Below are positions 1-8,822 of a DNA stretch of 64,000 nucleotides, piece after piece. Origin of the DNA: NORP309 sp045107085 (GTDB taxonomy: Bacteria > Pseudomonadota > Gammaproteobacteria > Xanthomonadales > Marinicellaceae). Within the stretch, counting starts at the first letter, position 1. Each line of letters opens with the position of its first letter. The stretch spans positions 1 to 64,000 of the forward strand of contig JBGCFT010000094.1 of the NCBI GenBank assembly GCA_045107085.1, read 5' to 3'. Made by a program: the position numbers and the translations under genes. The notes under the pieces were generated by a model. That model worked only from the letters and a program-made list of their open reading frames with translations. It made no database searches and was not told the DNA's origin.

Positions 1-118
1 GATTAGTGAAAGAAGATAAAAAGTTTAAAAAAGCATCACTCTGCGTTTCAAAATTTGCTAATAACTAGTTATTAGGCTGCATTTCGTGCCTTGATTGACA
101 CATTTTTAAATCTTTTTC

Positions 119-295
119 TCAATCCTTCATAATCAAGCAAAAGTCTCTAATAATTTCATCAGCATATATTTTAATATTATAAAAGCCAGCAGGCAAACCT
201 AATGCTTGGCCATTAACTGTTCCTTCTGCGATTAATTCACCGGATAAACTAAACACGGCAAAAGGTACTTGTAAGGCTTTTTTCAATGTTTTCAT
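119..295 (-). CDS. small hypothetical protein, possibly a relic
   Basis: I do not recognise this 58-residue ORF (70 residues if the ATG at 331 is used). From the internal ATG at 295 it reads MKTLKKALQVPFAVFSLSGE, followed by a short beta-rich segment with GTVNGQALGLPAGFYNIKIY. That resembles the closing strands of an Ig-like or VWA-associated beta-sandwich rather than a whole domain. The 12 residues before the internal Met are hydrophobic and AT-rich and may not be coding. It lies 97 bases downstream of the deoxynucleoside kinase on the same strand. It could be a small intact protein or the C-terminal remnant of a larger gene; no function can be given. Confidence 0.35.
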   Translation of the reverse strand: MKTLKKALQVPFAVFSLSGELIAEGTVNGQALGLPAGFYNIKIYADEIIRDFCLIMKD

Positions 296-427
296 TAAAA
301 ATATAAAAATTATTTTATTCAAAAAACCCACTAATTTAAAATCGTATTGTAGTTACATAGTATACATACGTTTTTAATAAAATTTTAGTGTCAACTGTGA
401 TGTTTTTAAAAATGGATTATTCTATTT

Positions 428-1063
428 TTAATTTCGTACTAAAGATTTTGGCATTAAGGCTTCGATTTGAGTCATGACATCTAGACGATCGATTAAATCG
501 CACACATAATCAAGCTTATCAGTCTCAATAACCAATACTTTACTAAGTGAGTAACTTTTTATCCAAGTATTATAGAGTTTGTCCAATCGTTTTAAATACG
601 ATAATGGGATATCTTGCTCCATTTTTCTGCCACGGATTTTGATTCTTTTTCTTATGGTTCTAATTGAGCACTTAAGATATATCATCAAATCAGGTGGACG
701 TATTGAAGCGATTATATTTTCGTAAAATTGATGATAGGTATGCCAATCTCGGTGACTCATTTTTTTCATGTCTCGTAATGCAGTTGCAAAAATTTCCACG
801 TCTTCAAAAATCGTTCTATCTTGAACGACTACACCTTGGGATGAATCTACTTTTTGATGTATACGAAACTTATTACTCAAAAAATACAATTGTGAATGAA
901 AAGCCCATTGTTTCATGTCTTTATAAAAATCATCCAGATAAGGATTTTCATCGTTAGGTTCATAAAATGGCGTAATATTGTATGTTGAAGTTAGAAAATG
1001 AACCAATGATGTTTTTCCAACTCCAATATTTCCTGCAATAGCAATGATACGCTTTTTGCTCAC
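428..1063 (-). CDS. deoxynucleoside kinase (dAK/dCK/dGK family)
   Basis: Cytosolic kinase that phosphorylates deoxyribonucleosides (purine or deoxycytidine) to dNMPs in nucleotide salvage. The 211-residue protein has a P-loop GNIGVGKT at residues 11-18, the family DRT (ERS/DRS-like) triad at 82-84 within VVVQDRTIFED, and an Arg-rich lid near residue 140 (RIKIRGRK). Length fits the bacterial dNK family. The start is GTG at 1063, one base after the TAA of the upstream M61 peptidase gene, so the two are probably co-transcribed. Family assignment is firm; the preferred nucleoside cannot be read from sequence. Confidence 0.88.
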   Translation of the reverse strand: MSKKRIIAIAGNIGVGKTSLVHFLTSTYNITPFYEPNDENPYLDDFYKDMKQWAFHSQLYFLSNKFRIHQKVDSSQGVVVQDRTIFEDVEIFATALRDMKKMSHRDWHTYHQFYENIIASIRPPDLMIYLKCSIRTIRKRIKIRGRKMEQDIPLSYLKRLDKLYNTWIKSYSLSKVLVIETDKLDYVCDLIDRLDVMTQIEALMPKSLVRN

Positions 1064-1064
1064 T

Positions 1065-2867
1065 TTAGAGATCTTTTAGATTATTACGCGTCCAACTCTT
1101 AAATGCATTTTGTTGTTTTTTATTGGGTTTCTTTATGGGAATAATATTTAATTTTTCAGGTACAGCTTTCATCAATGTTATTTGAGACTGCTTCAATATA
1201 CCTTGGTGGTAATAATGAATAGAATAAGATTGCCCTAAATTCATTTTTTCTAATCTTTGTTTTATGTTGCTATATGTGACTTGGAAGCCATCAATTGCTA
1301 TTATTACATCATTATTTGTCAATCCTGCCTGCCAAGCAGATCCACCGACATCAACAATGTCTAGTTTTGCCAATCCATTTTCATTGCCGTATTTGACATT
1401 AAGACTGGGTTTCGAAGAGTAGTCAGTATCTTCCTCAATTGTTAAGCCATAAAAATTCAATAACTCTTCAAAATTAATAGCTTTAGTGCCATCAACGTAA
1501 TCCTTCCAAAATTGATCAAAATCATGACCAGTCATGTCTTTTAACAATTGTTTTACCTGAAATGTCTTATAACCAGATTTACTGATTCCAAAGTTTTTAT
1601 ACAAAAGATACTGTAAGTCATCCATACTTTTTTTATTGTCAGTAACATCTCTGATATGTTTGTCTAGTAACCATGAAACCAGAGAACCTTTAAGATAAAT
1701 ACTGACAGTCGTATTATGACTTCTATTTCTGTCATTTTTCATCCAAGTATCAAAACTGGTTTCTGATAAACTCATGACTTTTTTTCCAGGCTTATTTTCG
1801 TAAGAATTAATGTTTTTTGCCAATTCACTTAAGAAATCCTTATGATCAAATGTCTTTGTTCTATAGGGAAACATCATATCATAATAACTGGTTGTGCCTT
1901 CTGCCATCCAAAATAAATCCGTGTAGTTTTCCTTGCTATAATCATAGGGAGAAATTCCTGCGGGTCTATAAGATTTTACATTCCATGTATGTACAAATTC
2001 ATGAGCGATGATACTGGCGATTCTAAAGTAATTTTTATCTGGAGCGAATCCAAATCTATCGGATTGTATGATAGTTGAATTTAAATGTTCTGTTGCTCCT
2101 CTTAAATTATGTCCTGCATGAAACATATAAACATATCTTTTGAATGGAAATGTCTTCCATATTTTTTTAGCTTCATAATGAAATTTTTCAATATCATCTT
2201 TTAATCTTTGCATATCAAAATTGCCATCACCCCAAATAACAATTTCATACAACTGTTCTTCTACTTGAATAGAATCATAATGATTAATTCCAGATTCAAT
2301 GGGTGAATCTACTAATATATCATAATTACCTGCTTTAAATGTGTGGTCATCTATTGACTCTAAACCAGAAAAAGAACGCCATTCTTCTGGAACATTCAAT
2401 TTGACCGTCAGTGGCTTATTACGTTGTGATTCACTGTATAAAAACACTCCACTGGCATCTAAAAAGGCGTGGGTTGAATCTATATGACTGACTCGGCTTC
2501 TTAATTCATTGGCATAAATTTGGTATTTTACTGTGATTTTACCTGGTGTATTGATAAATATTCGCCATGTGTTTTTGTCATCTTTTTGCCAAGTAAGCTC
2601 TTGATTAAATGCATCATAGACTTTAAATTTTCGAATATTTTTAGGAAGGTCTAATATTTCGTATCTGCCAGACCGCCAAACAGGGAGCTTGACATTAAAT
2701 GATTTTGTCTGGATACCATTAAAAACAATTTCTACCTCTGCTAAGTGATGATTCGCCTCTGTCACAGTCAATGTATATTGGTTGAATTCTTGGTTATTTT
2801 CTTTTGCGAAAATGAAACTTGATAAGCTCATGAGGAAAATAACTATTAAAATTTTATAGGCATGCAT
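1065..2867 (-). CDS. M61 family zinc metallopeptidase with PDZ domain
   Basis: A 600-residue exported glycyl-aminopeptidase-like enzyme. A hydrophobic signal peptide covers residues 1-21 (cut likely after FIFA). An N-terminal beta domain (about 25-200) precedes the catalytic domain with HEFVH at 289-293 and the third zinc ligand in MAEGTTSYYD (Glu323). A PDZ domain follows near residues 500-560 (GGSAWQAGLTNNDVIIAIDG). This is the standard M61 architecture. It probably acts in the periplasm or is secreted, trimming peptides with small N-terminal residues (family knowledge). It is immediately upstream of the deoxynucleoside kinase, though no functional link is evident. Confidence 0.9.
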   Translation of the reverse strand: MHAYKILIVIFLMSLSSFIFAKENNQEFNQYTLTVTEANHHLAEVEIVFNGIQTKSFNVKLPVWRSGRYEILDLPKNIRKFKVYDAFNQELTWQKDDKNTWRIFINTPGKITVKYQIYANELRSRVSHIDSTHAFLDASGVFLYSESQRNKPLTVKLNVPEEWRSFSGLESIDDHTFKAGNYDILVDSPIESGINHYDSIQVEEQLYEIVIWGDGNFDMQRLKDDIEKFHYEAKKIWKTFPFKRYVYMFHAGHNLRGATEHLNSTIIQSDRFGFAPDKNYFRIASIIAHEFVHTWNVKSYRPAGISPYDYSKENYTDLFWMAEGTTSYYDMMFPYRTKTFDHKDFLSELAKNINSYENKPGKKVMSLSETSFDTWMKNDRNRSHNTTVSIYLKGSLVSWLLDKHIRDVTDNKKSMDDLQYLLYKNFGISKSGYKTFQVKQLLKDMTGHDFDQFWKDYVDGTKAINFEELLNFYGLTIEEDTDYSSKPSLNVKYGNENGLAKLDIVDVGGSAWQAGLTNNDVIIAIDGFQVTYSNIKQRLEKMNLGQSYSIHYYHQGILKQSQITLMKAVPEKLNIIPIKKPNKKQQNAFKSWTRNNLKDL

Positions 2868-2929
2868 CTGTATAACTCAAATTTGAACAAGTTTTTGATA
2901 ATAACAAAATGACAAGTTGATAACAACAA

Positions 2930-3736
2930 TCATTTCCACTCAAGTGGATCCATTTGGTAATATTTTAACAATTCTTCATATAAATCAGGATGTTTCTTTT
3001 TGAACTGCTGAGGCTGTTCGATAAAGTGTTCAGTGATCACTGCAAAAAATTCAGCAGGATTAGTTGCTCCGTATTTATCCAATAAACTTTTCTTTCTTAA
3101 TTTCAACTTGAGTTTCAAAGTTTTAAATTCTTTACTTAAAACTCCACTCCATTGTTTTATATTATTATGTTGTAAAATAGGTAAACCATCACTTGGGCCA
3201 TTCTCTTGATCAAGTTGATGGGCAAATTCATGAATGATGACATTGCTTCCATCATTATCATTTTTACCGCCACTAAGCGAATGTTTCCAAGATAAAACGA
3301 TGGGCCCTCTTTGCCATGACTCCCCTAGCCTTCCGATGTGTTTATTGCCTTGATTATCGCTGTGTGTGAAGGCACTGGGATAAATAAGAATATTTTTTAA
3401 ATGCGGATAATAATTGGTTTTTCTGTTCAATAACAATATACAAGCTTGTGCTGCAATCGTGATTTTAATAGTTTCATCAATAATAATGCCATTGTATCCA
3501 ACATAATTTTTTTCCTCTAAAAATATATGCATGTGCCCATGCAATTGCCTTTTTAAAGCATTAGGCAATTTATTATACAGTTGAAAATTATTTTCTAGTA
3601 TTTCAATCCAGTGCTCAGGAAAGGGACTGGTATAAAGTTTGGATCGTTTTCTTCTTTTTATTGTTTTAAGTAAATAGGTTAAACCAACTACAATGACTAA
3701 GCTGATGAAAAAATAAATTAATAAATTATTGTTCAT
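2930..3736 (-). CDS. MtfA-like zinc-dependent peptidase (M90)
   Basis: About 268 residues from the ATG at 3736; a TTG at 3748 in frame is the alternative start. It belongs to the MtfA/M90 family, whose E. coli member is an aminopeptidase that binds the Mlc repressor. The zinc motif HEFAHQLD is at about residues 169-176 and a downstream NPAEFFAVITEHF segment supplies the further Glu of the family. A membrane-spanning stretch at residues 5-25, followed by KRRKR, suggests membrane anchoring facing the cytoplasm. No Mlc or PTS gene is visible nearby, so the Mlc role should not be transferred. It is transcribed away from the GGDEF/EAL gene. Confidence 0.85.
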   Translation of the reverse strand: MNNNLLIYFFISLVIVVGLTYLLKTIKRRKRSKLYTSPFPEHWIEILENNFQLYNKLPNALKRQLHGHMHIFLEEKNYVGYNGIIIDETIKITIAAQACILLLNRKTNYYPHLKNILIYPSAFTHSDNQGNKHIGRLGESWQRGPIVLSWKHSLSGGKNDNDGSNVIIHEFAHQLDQENGPSDGLPILQHNNIKQWSGVLSKEFKTLKLKLKLRKKSLLDKYGATNPAEFFAVITEHFIEQPQQFKKKHPDLYEELLKYYQMDPLEWK

Positions 3737-3868
3737 TAAAGATGACAAATTTTAAAAATTAATTTTAAGCAAATTTACGATGCTTTGATAGTAGATTTTT
3801 AAAAAAAACACATTCAATCAAGGTATTGTGGCATAATAAAATTGTATGATAAATTCTGACTGTAACAA

Positions 3869-6800
3869 ATGTACATAAAACAAAACATCATAACACTCTC
3901 ACTATATTTCTTAATCACGATAATTACTATAGAGTTGATGAGCGACCCCAATCAAGCCATTCTCATCTGGCCTGCTACGGGTGTTGGAATCATTGCTGCT
4001 TTAATATGGCGAATTAAAATTTTACCAGCTTTATATTTAGCTGAACTATTAATTAGCTTATATCTCTTTCCTGATGCACTCACTCATTATCAGTTAATAG
4101 ACTTTCTAAAAGCCAATTTTCTTATATCGGCAAGTTTATTGAGGTGCTATTTAGGGGCGTTTTTAATTCGGTATTTTATCGGTTATCCAATCTCTTTAAT
4201 TTCTTATCAACCTATCTTAAAACTGTTCTTTGTGGTAGGTCCTTTAACAACATTTGTCTCTTCTATTTATTATGGTTTCATAAAGTATGTGCTGGGATTC
4301 CAACAACTGAACATATTTACTTCAAATTTCTTTGATTGGTGGTTTGGTGATTTATTGGGATTTATCATATTTGCTCCCTTAACTATGATTTTACTCGCTC
4401 AGCCTAAATCAATTTGGAAACCAAGGTATTTGACTTGTGGTTTGCCTGTGATTATGATTTTTTTGACAGTAATATTTATATATAATCAATCCTATAAAAA
4501 TGAACAAAATAAATTAATTGAAAACTTTGAAATCAAAGCTGAGATTTTTTCAACAAAATTAAATGATGCCAATAATTGGTTCGATAGCTTTGTGAATTAT
4601 TCAATATCACATTTTTTACCCAGAGAAAATGATATAAATGATATTTTAAATTATTTTAACTCTATTAAAGATAACCCGTTTGGCCCAAATGCTCTGGCTT
4701 GGTTTTATTTAGAAGAGAGTGATGTCATCAGAATATCACAAAAATTCAATTCAAAAAAGTTTGATTTAATTAAAAACTATAACTTTCAAAAGTTATTAGA
4801 AGAATTCAGAGGCAGCGAATTACCTTTGACTGCAACCCGTTATATTCAAGATATAGAACAATTTGTCAATGTGATAAAAATTGTAAAAGGCGGTGAAGTC
4901 TTAACCATCATCGTCATTCATGATTTTGATAAGATATTAAATCACTTTGTGTCACAATATAGTTTAGAAAATACTGAAATCACATTAGAACTTCAGGGAA
5001 AAAGCAATCCGCTGAAAGTTTTTAGTCCACTTGATTCTCAGTTACTTAGTTCTATCCAAGTTAATAAAGATAGCCTATTTTATGATGAAAGTATGCCACT
5101 CATTATGAAACCAACGACAAACTATTTTTCACAAAGTATTGCAAGAACCAGTTCACTTTTGGCACAAATTGGATTTTTATTCGCGGGTTTAATTGGTATT
5201 ATGCTACTCATTATAACGGGAAAAACAACATTTTTAGATATCAGAGTCAAAGAGAGGACGTTGGATCTTGATCGCCAGAAAAAAGATTTAATGGACAGTA
5301 AAGAACAATACCAACAACTAATCGAGCAACACCCAGTGATACTTTGGCGACAAAATGTCAACAAAAAAAAGATGAGTTATATCAGTAAAAAAGTGGAATC
5401 AGCTTATGGTTATCCTTTACAAGATTGGTTAAAAAATGAAAACTTTTGGTTAAATCACATACATAAAGATGACCGAAATAAAATCAAAACAAAAATAGTT
5501 AAATCTTTAAAAAACAAAAAATCTTTTGAATTAGATTACCGGTTCATTACAGCCAATGATTCAATAGTCTGGATTAATGATGCTATCAATATAACAAAGG
5601 ACCAACAAGGAAACATACAACTAGTTGGGCTTATGATTGATGTTTCTGAAACTAAAGAAGCCATATATGGACAAAATATTAGTGAAAGCAAATATAGAAC
5701 CCTTTTTAAACACGCCGTTGATCCTCTCATCATAGTTGATTTAGAGACACAAATTATTATAGACTCTAATGATAAAGCCATTTTATTATTTGGGCTTGAT
5801 AAAGAAAACAACCAAATTAATTTAGCAGATTTGTCTACTAAAACTCAGCCAGATGGCGGAAATAGTAGAATGCTACTATCCAAAAAACTCAATACCTTAA
5901 TGCAATCTCAGTCAATCAATTTTGATTGGACATTAATCAACAGTAATAATAAAACAATCATATGTAACATTGATGTGGTTAAGCTACCTAATCAAACAAA
6001 TAATATTATTTTGGTCAACATTAATGATATTACAGAAATTAGACAGCATGAAAAGAAAATTAATCAACTGGCTTATTATGATAATTTAACTAAATTACCC
6101 AATAGAAGTTATTTTTATTCAAAATTTGAATACTTCCATGAACGTGCAAAACAAGAAAATAAATATGGCACTGTTATTTATTTAGATTTAGACCGATTCA
6201 AAATATTAAACGACTCTCTGGGACATCAAGCTGGTGATATCCTATTAGAAATGGTGGCAAAAAGAATTCGTAAAGTGACCAGAAAACATGATTTTTGTGC
6301 GCGTTTAGGTGGGGATGAATTTATTATACTAACCAAAAAACTAGAAAACACAATTGAAAATATTTTAGAAAAAACATTGGTTAAATCTGAATTGATTTTA
6401 GAAGCATTAAATGAACCCTATCAACTAGGAGACTATGAACATTTAATTACTCCAAGCATTGGAATTTCCTATTTTCCCATGTCAAATGTCAACTCTGATC
6501 AAATTATTCACCAAGCTGATATTGCAATGTACGCTTCAAAAAACAAAGGCAAAAATACCATTACTATTTATAAAGATAGTATGGTGAAATTGGTTAATGA
6601 GAGATTGCAAATAGAAAAAGCTGTCAGACAAGCATTGGATAATAATGAGTTTGAACTCTATTATCAGCCACAATATGATATCAACGATGCCATTTTCTCG
6701 GTAGAGGCATTGCTTCGTTGGCAAAGGTCTGATGAATTCAATATCAATACTGAAGATATCATTAGTACCATAGAAAAAATTGGATTGACTCATGATTTAG

Positions 6801-7351
6801 GCTACTGGGTTTTTGACCAAGCGTGTGCACAGTTAGAAAAATGGCAAAAACTCGGCCATTCTGTCCAGTCTGTTTCAATAAATGTCAGCGCCAAGCAATT
6901 CCATCAGAAGTTATTTGTAGAACAAGTTAAAAGCGTTATTGATAATTATAATTTGTCGCCATCACAGATTATCATAGAATTAACTGAAGCGGTAATTATC
7001 GATGATATGGTGTCTTTAATTAAAAAATTAAGCAGTCTTAGGCATTATGGTGTAAGAACTTCTTTGGATGATTTTGGCACAGGATATTCATCTTTGGCAT
7101 ACTTAAAACATTTGCCTATCGATCAATTAAAAATTGACAAAATGTTTGTTCATGATTTGTTCTTTGATGACACTTCTCAGCATATTGTCAAAACCATAAT
7201 TGATTTAGCAGAGGCTTTAAATATTGAGCTTATTGCAGAAGGGGTTGAAATAAAGCAGCAATTTGAATTGTTAAAAAACCTTGGATGTAAGAAATTCCAA
7301 GGTTTTTATTTTTCTGAGGCATTAAATGCGGACAAAATTATCCATTCATGA
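3869..7351 (+). CDS. MASE1-PAS-PAS-GGDEF-EAL cyclic-di-GMP protein
   Basis: A 1160-residue membrane protein for c-di-GMP turnover. Residues 1 to about 205 hold several membrane helices of MASE1 type (LIWPATGVGI near residue 31). About 215-425 is a probable extracytoplasmic sensor, then a TM helix at about 430-450, two PAS domains (about 480-590 and 607-720), GGDEF and EAL. The cyclase motif RLGGDEF (GGDEF at 814-818) is intact, with an RxxD inhibitory site (Arg805-Asp808) five residues before it. The EAL motif is intact at 946-948 (VEALLRW), and DDFGTGYSSL is present. Both activities may therefore be functional. Its last six bases overlap the end of the convergent small gene. Confidence 0.92.
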   Translation: MYIKQNIITLSLYFLITIITIELMSDPNQAILIWPATGVGIIAALIWRIKILPALYLAELLISLYLFPDALTHYQLIDFLKANFLISASLLRCYLGAFLIRYFIGYPISLISYQPILKLFFVVGPLTTFVSSIYYGFIKYVLGFQQLNIFTSNFFDWWFGDLLGFIIFAPLTMILLAQPKSIWKPRYLTCGLPVIMIFLTVIFIYNQSYKNEQNKLIENFEIKAEIFSTKLNDANNWFDSFVNYSISHFLPRENDINDILNYFNSIKDNPFGPNALAWFYLEESDVIRISQKFNSKKFDLIKNYNFQKLLEEFRGSELPLTATRYIQDIEQFVNVIKIVKGGEVLTIIVIHDFDKILNHFVSQYSLENTEITLELQGKSNPLKVFSPLDSQLLSSIQVNKDSLFYDESMPLIMKPTTNYFSQSIARTSSLLAQIGFLFAGLIGIMLLIITGKTTFLDIRVKERTLDLDRQKKDLMDSKEQYQQLIEQHPVILWRQNVNKKKMSYISKKVESAYGYPLQDWLKNENFWLNHIHKDDRNKIKTKIVKSLKNKKSFELDYRFITANDSIVWINDAINITKDQQGNIQLVGLMIDVSETKEAIYGQNISESKYRTLFKHAVDPLIIVDLETQIIIDSNDKAILLFGLDKENNQINLADLSTKTQPDGGNSRMLLSKKLNTLMQSQSINFDWTLINSNNKTIICNIDVVKLPNQTNNIILVNINDITEIRQHEKKINQLAYYDNLTKLPNRSYFYSKFEYFHERAKQENKYGTVIYLDLDRFKILNDSLGHQAGDILLEMVAKRIRKVTRKHDFCARLGGDEFIILTKKLENTIENILEKTLVKSELILEALNEPYQLGDYEHLITPSIGISYFPMSNVNSDQIIHQADIAMYASKNKGKNTITIYKDSMVKLVNERLQIEKAVRQALDNNEFELYYQPQYDINDAIFSVEALLRWQRSDEFNINTEDIISTIEKIGLTHDLGYWVFDQACAQLEKWQKLGHSVQSVSINVSAKQFHQKLFVEQVKSVIDNYNLSPSQIIIELTEAVIIDDMVSLIKKLSSLRHYGVRTSLDDFGTGYSSLAYLKHLPIDQLKIDKMFVHDLFFDDTSQHIVKTIIDLAEALNIELIAEGVEIKQQFELLKNLGCKKFQGFYFSEALNADKIIHS

Positions 7352-7657
7352 TTTTTTATTAAGTTTTGCTATTTTCTTTAACGCTTTTTTCTTTTTTTTA
7401 GCTTTTGATATTATTTCAATAATATCTTTTTGATACTTAATGTTTTGCACTTGGGCAGCATCTTGCATTAAAGCAATTTCTTTTTCTGTGGCCTTTACTT
7501 TGACTTTTGCTTTTTTAACTTTTCGAGCGACATCCTTAGCCTTTTGGGCAGCATTTTCTGCTGCTTTAGCAGCTTTAGACGCATCTATTGAGGCTTGTTC
7601 AGCCCTTTTAATTGCTCTTAATAAGGTTTCTTCAAATTCGTTTTTATCATGACTCAT
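7346..7657 (-). CDS. Lys/Ala-rich coiled-coil protein downstream of ppk2
   Basis: I do not recognise a named family. The 103 residues are almost entirely helical: an Ala-rich heptad-like region (about 15-45, KAAKAAENAAQKAKDVARKV) runs into an alternating K/V stretch, and the tail after residue 85 is extremely basic (KAKKKKKALKKIAKLNKKS). The composition resembles H1-like nucleoid proteins or phasin-like granule proteins. It starts three bases after the PPK2 stop, so it is very likely co-transcribed and may bind polyphosphate or DNA (inference). Its stop codon overlaps the end of the convergent GGDEF/EAL gene. Confidence 0.7.
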   Translation of the reverse strand: MSHDKNEFEETLLRAIKRAEQASIDASKAAKAAENAAQKAKDVARKVKKAKVKVKATEKEIALMQDAAQVQNIKYQKDIIEIISKAKKKKKALKKIAKLNKKS

Positions 7658-7660
7658 GGC

Positions 7661-8629
7661 TTAATCTCTGTGAGTGACACGATTTTTGTAAATATCTTTG
7701 ACAGAACCTATGATGTTATTATCTGGCTCATAAACGATAGAATCATCTTTATTGGGATAATCAATGTGATGTAAAAAATACCGCATACAGTTGATTCTAG
7801 CGCGTTTTTTATCATCAGATTTAATCACTGTCCAAGGTGCATCACCAGTATCTGTATGAAAAAACATGGACTGCTTGGCCTCAGTATAGTCTTTCCATTT
7901 ATTCAATGATTGAATATCTATTGGAGATAATTTCCATTGTTTAAGTGGATCAAATTTTCTTGAATGAAACCTTCTAAGCTGTTCTTGTTGTGTAACAGAA
8001 AACCAAAATTTAAATAATATCATGCCAGAATTGACCAACATACGCTCTAAATTTGGTGCTTGACGCATAAACTCCCAATATTCCTTATCAGTGCAAAAGC
8101 CCATGACTCTCTCGACTCCTCCTCTGTTATACCAGGATCGGTCATAAAACCGCATCTCACCATCTGTTGGCAAATGATGGATATAACGTTGAAAATACCA
8201 TTCGCCTCTTTCACGATCGGTAGGTTTCTCCAGTGCAACAACTCTTGCCGCACGTGGGTTGAGATGTTCCATAAATCTTTTAATGGTTCCACCCTTTCCC
8301 GCAGCGTCACGTCCCTCGAATAAGCAAACAATTTGTCTACCTGACTCTTTTACCCAACTTTGGACTTTTAAGAGCTCTCTTTGCAATAAATGTTTTTCAC
8401 TTTCATAATCAAAAAGTGACATTTTCTTTTTGTAAGGATAGTCTCCAACTAAGTGGCTTAAATGCAAAAGTTGATTGCCCTTCATCACTTTTTTGTTTTT
8501 CATAATGATATTAGGGTCAATTAAATTTTCAAGTAATTTTTTAGCTTCTTCCTTTGTCGTAACATCTTTACAATCATGTTTGACGACTTGATTGTTGTTT
8601 GGAATTAAATTTGTAATTTTCTCTGTCAT
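7661..8629 (-). CDS. ppk2: polyphosphate kinase 2 (PPK2 family)
   Basis: Transfers phosphate between polyphosphate and nucleotides, usually regenerating GTP/ATP from GDP/ADP. Walker A is FEGRDAAGKGGTIKR, Walker B is MRFYDRSWYNRGGVERVMGF, and a basic lid with FWFSVTQQEQLRRF follows. About 322 residues from the ATG at 8629, chosen because AGGTG lies five bases upstream; the GTG at 8644 is the alternative. A roughly 70-residue N-terminal extension precedes the P-loop domain. A single PPK2 domain points to a kinase-type class I enzyme, but the nucleotide preference is not readable. The upstream region has an FNR-like box. It is followed at once by a lysine-rich coiled-coil gene. Confidence 0.93.
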   Translation of the reverse strand: MTEKITNLIPNNNQVVKHDCKDVTTKEEAKKLLENLIDPNIIMKNKKVMKGNQLLHLSHLVGDYPYKKKMSLFDYESEKHLLQRELLKVQSWVKESGRQIVCLFEGRDAAGKGGTIKRFMEHLNPRAARVVALEKPTDRERGEWYFQRYIHHLPTDGEMRFYDRSWYNRGGVERVMGFCTDKEYWEFMRQAPNLERMLVNSGMILFKFWFSVTQQEQLRRFHSRKFDPLKQWKLSPIDIQSLNKWKDYTEAKQSMFFHTDTGDAPWTVIKSDDKKRARINCMRYFLHHIDYPNKDDSIVYEPDNNIIGSVKDIYKNRVTHRD

Positions 8630-8656
8630 ATTCACCTCATTCACTGTACTGTAATA

Positions 8657-8697
8657 ATTATAAATAGATTATCTAAAATAAAGTTGATTAAAATCAA
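8657..8697 (-). promoter_or_regulatory. ppk2 promoter with FNR/Anr-like box
   Basis: On the minus strand TTGATTTTAATCAA (8697-8684) fits the FNR/Anr consensus TTGAT-N4-ATCAA exactly. A TATAAT -10 hexamer lies at 8662-8657. If transcription starts about seven bases after it (near 8650), the box is centred close to -41, the classic class II activating position. This predicts that ppk2 and the lysine-rich gene behind it rise under low oxygen. No FNR/Anr gene is in the window, so the regulator is inferred. Confidence 0.5.
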
Positions 8698-8822
8698 AAT
8701 TTATTAATATCAGAAACAAAATCATAAAAAAATGCCAAATTAATACCGAATTAACGTTTAAAATGACATTTTATTCAAAATTACAATCGATTCAAAAGTC
8801 GGTAAAATAAGAACTTTTTGAT

